Part shown: one piece after another, positions 57,590 through 64,000 of the stretch | How positions within the stretch are numbered: the first letter of the stretch is position 1 | Layout: every line of letters starts with the position of its first letter | Assembly: GCA_963170055.1 (NCBI GenBank) | Contig: CAUJGJ010000242.1 | Location: 5,475,859 to 5,539,858, forward strand | Direction: 5' to 3' | DNA length: 64,000 nucleotides | Origin: Halisarca cf. caerulea | Taxonomy: Eukaryota > Porifera > Demospongiae > Chondrillida > Halisarcidae | Notes under the pieces: generated by a model | What the model was told of the DNA's origin: nothing | Databases searched by the model: none | The model's input: only the letters and a program-made list of their open reading frames with translations | Position numbers and translations under genes: made by a program

Positions 57590-57752
57590 AAGTGTTTGAG
57601 TATAAATGTCCAATACATTCTGAGTCCCCTACCCCTAAGGCGTAGACTGTGTTGATCTAGTAACGGTTAAGCAAACACAGCCCAGATCAGCTGACATGGA
57701 ATAATACCTCCAGGAGAAGAGCACAGGGAAACTGGAGGAATTGCAGTCGATA
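57590..57752. promoter_or_regulatory. conserved array cassette D'
   Basis: About 340 bp upstream of gene D'. Variant CACAGCCCAGATCAGCTGAC. Confidence 0.65.
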
Positions 57753-58083
57753 ATAATACACTTACTGTGGTATAGTCAGGGCTCGAGCAAGCTTTGAATG
57801 ATTGGTACATCTATGAACCTCATGCCTTGGTTTTCATGTGCCTAATTCACTCATAATTATAATCATAATACAACATAAACATTACATACAGCTTACTAGT
57901 TGAAAATAGACACACATGCATAGAATGCACGATATATTGGAAAGTATAAGATGGTCCAAACCTGAACAGCAATGAGACACATCAAGTTTGTATGATGTTG
58001 TTCTCATTGCGCTGACTAATGTGACAATTCTGGGTAGCTTTCAGGGGTTCATTGCGTGTGCATGTTGTGTGTGTACGTGCACG

Positions 58084-58094
58084 TGCCCACCCAC

Positions 58095-58157
<63 letters not shown>

Positions 58158-58256
58158 GGTAACAAATGTGTGTGTGTGTGTATGCGTACGTGCGCATGCA
58201 TGTGTGTGTGTGTGTGTGCATGTGCATGCACTGTACGCATATGTGTGTGTGTGTGT

Positions 58257-58292
<36 letters not shown>

Positions 58293-58342
58293 ACGTGTGT
58301 GTGTGTGTGTGTGTGTATGTGTGTGTGTGTGTATGTGCGTGC

Positions 58343-58400
<58 letters not shown>

Positions 58401-58409
58401 GCGTGCAAT
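58084..58409. repeat. (GT)n microsatellite
   Basis: Long interrupted GT tract; longer than its counterpart at 48131-48318. Confidence 0.97.
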
Positions 58410-58650
58410 CCAGTGCCTACACTGCAGAAGGTGGTTCAAAAGCAAGGGATGTGAGCCAGCTGCAGGAAACTAACTGCCTTTTTTGGAGAAACAAATATGT
58501 AACATGACTTTGCTGTCTTCATAGGCAAGTGTAACCGGTTAACAGCAACTATTCAACAGGACAGGACAGATGTGTATTCTTAAAAATGTGAGACAATATA
58601 TGCTCATGTCAATGGATATGCAGCTTGGCCCCCTTGCTCTGGGATGAATG

Positions 58651-58670
58651 CCCCCCCCCCCCCCCCCCCC
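58651..58670. repeat. C homopolymer (~20)
   Basis: Poly-C run; the duplicate module has only CCCCCCTCCCC here (about 48399-48409). Confidence 0.9.
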
Positions 58671-58856
58671 CATAAACATATCATAGATGTATCCTTTCTT
58701 TGTATACCTTGGCTGACAGATTTGCACACACTGGGTACAAAAATATTATTGCAACTGCCATACTGGTAACAAAAATTGAGAAAATCATTTTACATTACAA
58801 GCATTGGTTAATATGTTGTGAATAGTGCAACAGTTAAACAACACTTATTGCTATAA

Positions 58857-59030
58857 CTAGCTCTGTCCTCCTTCATGGTGGGTCATGGTACAATTTGCCT
58901 TCAATACTCCCCAAGCTACACCAAATCCAATAGCACAGGCAAAGAATATGATTAAGAAAAAAGCAAGAACAACAATAAAAAGTATGAGTGCTATACAACA
59001 GCATTCTGAAATGGTCTTTGAGCTACCCAT
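58857..59030 (-). CDS. small single-pass membrane protein, IGFG family, copy 3
   Basis: 57 residues from ATG 59030: MGSSKTISECCCI, helix (ALILFIVVLAFFLIIFF), ACAIGFGVAWGVLKANCTMTHH and EGGQS. The C-terminal 19 residues equal those of copy 1, then run 5 further. MGxxK at the start resembles an N-myristoylation context (MGxxxS/T), which copy 1 lacks; this is inference. Confidence 0.65.
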   Translation of the reverse strand: MGSSKTISECCCIALILFIVVLAFFLIIFFACAIGFGVAWGVLKANCTMTHHEGGQS

Positions 59031-59152
59031 TGTCGTTCTAAAATAGCAACACACTTCGGGGTAATCTGGCCACTAATCTTTAGTACCAACTCAGTTTGTA
59101 AGAAACCTCTTCTCTGAATCTCGGGAAACACAGCAACATGCGTAGCTAGTGA

Positions 59153-59208
59153 AGACCCCGCCTCTTCTACATACTATGAATAACGGTTTGATTTCCCATT
59201 GCGAGCTA
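59153..59208 (-). promoter_or_regulatory. conserved upstream region of the IGFG gene
   Basis: Same blocks as 49233-49291: AGACCCCGCCTCTTCTACAT, CTATGAATAAC, TTTCCCATTG.GAGC. Confidence 0.55.
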
Positions 59209-59420
59209 TACTCTGTATAATATACAGCAAAACCTCTATTAAAGGACACCTCTGAAATCCAGCCATCTCCTTTAACAGGAAATCACTACTCAATCCCATT
59301 TGAAGTACCTCACATTGGCATGTGTACATTTGAATCCTCCAAAATGAGGACACCTCTATATACAGGACAACTTACTGTGGTCTCAGTGGTGTTCTTATGT
59401 AAAGATTTTAGAGTAAAACT

Positions 59421-59865
59421 AGATAGGAATAGGCCAGGACAGACATAGAACACAGAGCTAGACAGAGTGTAGGTGGACTGGGTGCCGTTTGCAAATTCTA
59501 ACCCTGTATTGCTACCTGCATAACACTACATTATAACCAGCGGGATGGAGGAAATTGCACACTGCACCCAGTTAACCGAAAGTCAACCTAGCTCTATGCC
59601 TGTCTAGTCCTATACCTCAACCTAGCCATATGCAACAAACACCCCCACCTTTTGTCAGTGCTTTTTGGGAATTCAGAATTCATTCCTCCACCATTTGCAC
59701 TTTTAAGTGGCTCCATAATGGTCATGTCCATATACATTAATATTTTAATTCTTACAGGAGTTTTGTGTTGAATACATTTAGTTTTAATGTTTCGGTGGAC
59801 ATTTTCCACGTTATCCCTAGACAAGAAATATCACTGTACACCATGATGTACCATGCTTCTGTACA
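59421..59865. other. intergenic, no gene seen
   Basis: No gene, no repeat recognised apart from the end of the aggac-type MITE at 59226-59410. Confidence 0.4.
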
Positions 59866-59867
59866 CA

Positions 59868-60043
59868 GTGGAACCAGCCTAATTCAACACCTCCATTAAC
59901 CAGGACACTCCTTAACTGGCCAAGATTCTCTGGCACCAATCAATAATTTTACCATACAAACTGACCTCTGTATCCAGTAACCTCCTAATCCAGCACTGTT
60001 TTTTATTCCCCAACGGGTGCCGGATTAGACAGGTTTCATTGTA
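59868..60043. mobile_element. MITE with ACAGTGGAACC...GGTTTCATTGTA ends
   Basis: Inverted ends ACAGTGGAACCAGCCTAATT and GGATTAGACAGGTTTCATTG; inner text shared with 22613-22768 and 32440-32560. Confidence 0.6.
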
Positions 60044-61780
60044 ATCACACCTATGGCCAGTCCAACAAGAATCAGAGAAGTACTACCTATAATGCTGAGA
60101 TTTCAGCTCAACTAAAGAGGCACATTGTCAAATGCCATATACTTGCTCACTATAAGACAAATGTCTCAAACTTGCAGAGAGAGTATACCTTCTCCTATCA
60201 TGAAAACCTATAGACAGTAACTATGTCATGTCGGGTATACATATGCAATAGATCGGATATTACGAGATTACGCAATCAAGTGAAAGGTGAGAGGGCGGGG
60301 CCGTATTGTGGTCAGAGTAAGGACAACATGACGGGCAATGTGAGAACTGAGCAGTTTGCCTTCAAGGCGAGCTTCGAGCAGAAGTTAGCTCCTGATGGCA
60401 CCATGGACTCACCTAGATTTTAGGAGGACAATTATTCAAACATAAATGTTGAAGATGGATGGAAATGCAAGAATCACAGGAAGTAAGTACAGAACTTTTT
60501 GCTTGACTGTGAGTATATATACAAATTTACAGCACCTCGAGCTCTCTGAGAACTGCCCTTGAATTAAAACTGTGGTTACAGTCCATCTCCACATAATCCC
60601 CTACTTCAGAGCACTGCTACAGCATGTAAAAGGCTCATTTGGAAACACACACATAAAGTGGATTGACAACTAGTAAATACCTGCATGACTGTATAATACC
60701 GTTAAGATTTGGGATACCTATGTAGCTAACAGGTCACTAGAACGGGTTAGGTCACTAGATCTGGCTATATTACATACAATACCTGCATTAGGTAACACCT
60801 GAAAACTGTACAATACCGCCTACATTGGCATACAGCCTACATACTACGATAGGAGGCAAAAGTTTGGTCAATTTTGTTCTCACAATACCGTAAATCATTT
60901 TTGTTTTTACACAAGAATGTACAGAAATGGAACGGATAAAACGAAACGACAATAAATAAAAAACCATAAAAACATTAAGATGGCGGAACAAAATGCAAGG
61001 AGTTGAATAGAGCGTTTTCCCTCAACAATTCCACCTTAGCGCTTTTCAACAACAGAGTATTATTCTGAGCGACAGATTGGTGCTTTTCTCTCAGAGCTTT
61101 CGGTGGACCTGGTTAGCGGTTGTTTCATCATCTTCCGTGAATTTGTTCGCTATACTAACCTGGTATATAACCTGCAACGATGATGCTCGCTTTCTAAGGA
61201 TTCTACCCGTGAGATTATCCCTGTAAATATGCACTCCCTTGATGTGCTAATTCTCTCTTTCTGAAGATGATGCCTGATTGTTGGAGCTCACACAAATGAA
61301 AAAAACAAGAATCTACTTTTGTTGCACTCGCTGAACTAACATCCTTTGAAGCTCGCTCGATCATCAAAAATATGATCTCACTTTAATGCCCAATGTTAGT
61401 CAGCTATCGCTGATATGTGCGTGGAATTCCTTCGCAATTAACACAGTAAAACTGAAGCAGCACTCTACAAAGAGGAAGACTAAAAATGGAACAAAACACT
61501 CTAGCGCTTTGTATTCATTTTTTTCAAAACCAAAAGTGACCAAAATTTTTGCCTCCTACCATAAGTTTGGAAAAGTACACATATTCAAAAAAGCAGTTAT
61601 GGACATGCTATTGGTATAACTATCTATATACTTGAGCCACCTACATACATGTGGTGGGTGTGGGGTACATGCCCCCAATACAGTACTTCCATTCATAAAC
61701 AGAGATGCAAGTGAATAGACATCAAGATTACTATTTAAACAGCAACAGTTACTGCTAAGATAGAGATTTTCCTATTCTTG
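60044..61780. other. intergenic, no gene seen
   Basis: Open frames 60223-60423 and 61386-61619 (+) lack paralogues, splice context or composition support. Confidence 0.35.
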
Positions 61781-61786
61781 GTTAAA

Positions 61787-62058
61787 ACACCAGCTACATG
61801 CACCAGCTACATGCACCAGCTAAATGTACCAGCTACATGCACCAGCTACATGCACCAGCTACATGCACCAGCTACATGCACCAGCTACATGCACCAGCTA
61901 CATGTACCAGCTACATGCACCAGCTACATACACCAGCCACATGCACCAGCTACATGCATCAGCTACACGCACCAGCTACATGCATCAGCTACACGCACCA
62001 GCTACATGTATCAGCTACATGTACCAGCTACATGCATCAGCTACATGCACTAACTACA
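61787..62058. repeat. 13-bp minisatellite, about 20 copies
   Basis: Unit ACCAGCTACATGC with point variants. Period 13 gives open frames in all three forward frames. Confidence 0.95.
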
Positions 62059-64000
62059 TGATCAGCCACCACCATACAAAATCATGGGTACGTGCTCCCT
62101 ACACAAGTACACTGTACACAGTATGAAACTGCCTTAGTAAAGTGAACGCTATGTATTTGCATGTAAAACTCTTCATGGTTGGCTACACAGACGTCTACAT
62201 ATCCGCACACAGAACATCAACCTGGCCAGATATGTAGCATGAGTATAGAGGAAAACTTTGGCGATGGCTTTACTTTTGTGATATACAATTATTAGAGAAG
62301 TTTGCCAAATCTTGACTGTCAAATACCCATTATTCAAATTTTGTCTATTGTTCCAATTTCGTCCATATCCTCTTAAATAGATTATAATCACTAAATCCAA
62401 CAATTCCCAAAGTTTTCACTAAATAGACTGTCTTTATCTGCACTAGCAAACATACAGTCACAAACCTTTCAGTGAGGTCATCTACAGTCGCCATGTTCCA
62501 TTTACAATGATAACTGTCCATAATCTTTCAGCGAGGCACCTTGGGTCGGCACTAATAGTCACATGTTCCATCCACAGTGATAGCTGTCTATCTTCACACA
62601 CAGAAATGAAGAATCCACTCAGTCTGTTTTGTATCAGACACTGTTACATGAAGTGTCGATGAAGTAGGAATGGAGATAAAGCCTTGCCACAAGATTGAGC
62701 GTGTGTGTGAGTGTTCTTAGTGGATCCATCTTGCATTGGGAAACCGACTTCCTTCCAGACGTAACACTACAGGATAAAACGAAAAAGGACAAAAAGGTTA
62801 GCATTCAGCTGCACTACCATTGCCATTTACAACAGAGTAGCTGTAGCACCTTATAGCAGGAAACTTTGACAGGTATATTTGGCGAATGTGTCTCTAGATG
62901 GCCTTGGCAAATGGAACATAAATGCTATAAAATACTCATATTCTCTATGATTAGAGAGGGGTTTTGTCCCACTATCATAGCAAGACTGAGCTCTACTGCC
63001 ATTTTATAAGTTAAAAACATGGCGACAGCTGAGAATGAACATTATACCATAAATATTATACCAGAAGATTCTGTGATTACAGTACTACAATATCATCAAC
63101 GCTTTAAATTTGGTGGTCCACAAATTTGCCAAAGCGACAAATTAAAACCCTCACCAAATTTTACTACTAAACAGTACATGGCATACATATAGGCAACGGT
63201 ACATTGCTTCTTAGTATATACGTATACATACATACCTATGTGACCTCAAGCATGTAAAACAACCATGGCTATGTGTTAGACATAAGGACTTCGGAAATAC
63301 ATAAATCTACGTACAAATACAACAGTCACCTCTTGACTCTTCTTCTACGGTACGCCCAAAAGCACCCAAAATTTACATAGCGTCTAACTATGGTACGCCC
63401 AAAAGAGCCCCCGAATGGGAGGGAAATTTGAACGATCGTTTTGTGTGCTATGTAGCTTCTATCCCAAATATTCTTACATCATTGGAAAGCCTAAAAATAG
63501 CTCTTTCTAAAGATAGTAGGATGACATAGGTTTACTATTAGAGGGAAGGCTCACGAAAGAGAGAAAGGCAAACTAGTCACGGAGACGACATATGGGTGCA
63601 GTACGTGCAGTGTAAACTATTGCCTGGACTGTTTCCAGGCTCATATACCAACTGATTTGCACAGATAGGTAGTAGCATGGAACAGTAATTGTACATCTTG
63701 GAGAGCTACACTGCAATCCGGCGCCTTGTTTTACGTTCAATGTTGTTTCTTCTTCTTTACCTTTAAATTGTTCTTCCTTGACAGTACCGCCGAGGATTGG
63801 CCGTATAGGTATAGATATGGCTTCAGAAGGCCTTAGTGACCAAATAACTAAAACTGGTAATGCATGAAATCGACCAAGAAAGAAGTTCTTCAGAGTTTCC
63901 ACAAGGCAGATTTTCTGGCAAAACATTCCGTAGTACAAGGTCAGAGGGGCGCTTATTTACCATAAATGCAGGGTTAACTGTTATCAGACACAAACATTAA
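62059..64000. other. intergenic to window end
   Basis: One 121-codon frame (63573-63938, -) contains a donor-like AAAGGTAAAG and a non-repetitive composition, so an exon of a gene beyond the window is possible but unsupported. A short doublet GGTACGCCCAAAAG occurs at 63350 and 63392. Confidence 0.3.

Larger units (their letters stand above)
56612..59420. repeat. module D': ~2.8-kb duplicated block (copy 2)
   Basis: Collinear with 46660-49560, including both small genes, cassette and GT tract position. Confidence 0.85.

Noticed and set aside
63573..63938. 121-codon - strand frame near the right edge
   Set aside because: No paralogue, domain or splice partner visible; left as a possible exon only.

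Overview
This looks like nuclear DNA from a metazoan, most likely a marine invertebrate. A sponge is my best guess, but no species marker is visible. Reasons: very low density of unspliced genes, thirteen long (GT)n/(AC)n tracts, dense MITE/SINE debris, a transposase of the DNCxGQNKNN type common in sponge and cnidarian repeats, strong-Kozak ATGs and no bacterial features.

Left part (1-13 kb): a complete short LTR element (1306-2463), then two single-exon genes on the + strand (4635-5681, 7205-8551). They are paralogues encoding five-pass membrane proteins with a cysteine-rich outer loop. A third paralogue lies at 26686-28653 and ends in about 35 copies of a 9-residue repeat. Minisatellites and decayed MITEs fill the rest.

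The most interesting content is a set of tiny single-pass membrane proteins, all on the - strand: three at 15.2-18.9 kb (Val/Ile-rich helix, then TGxxxPK-like ends) and nine at 42.3-59.0 kb. The latter fall into a Gly-Leu family (helix followed by alternating GLGLGL) and an IGFGxAWG family. They occur as tandem duplicated units. Each Gly-Leu gene has a conserved ~160-bp cassette about 340 bp upstream (eight cassettes, one split by a SINE; two distant relatives at 13.9 and 17.6 kb). In three modules one IGFG gene is paired with one Gly-Leu gene. Upstream regions are conserved between paralogues while flanks diverge.

Middle (31.9-40.6 kb): a nest of repeats. Paralogous segmental copies act as empty-site references and let two DNA-transposon insertions be delimited with terminal inverted repeats and target duplications. 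Three copies of a dimeric tRNA-like SINE are also here.

Right part: an intact ~2.63-kb DNA transposon (53974-56607) with a 702-residue transposase sits inside the small-gene array. From 59.1 kb to the end I see only repeats and unassigned DNA.

All family links were made by reading the sequence; no homology search was run.
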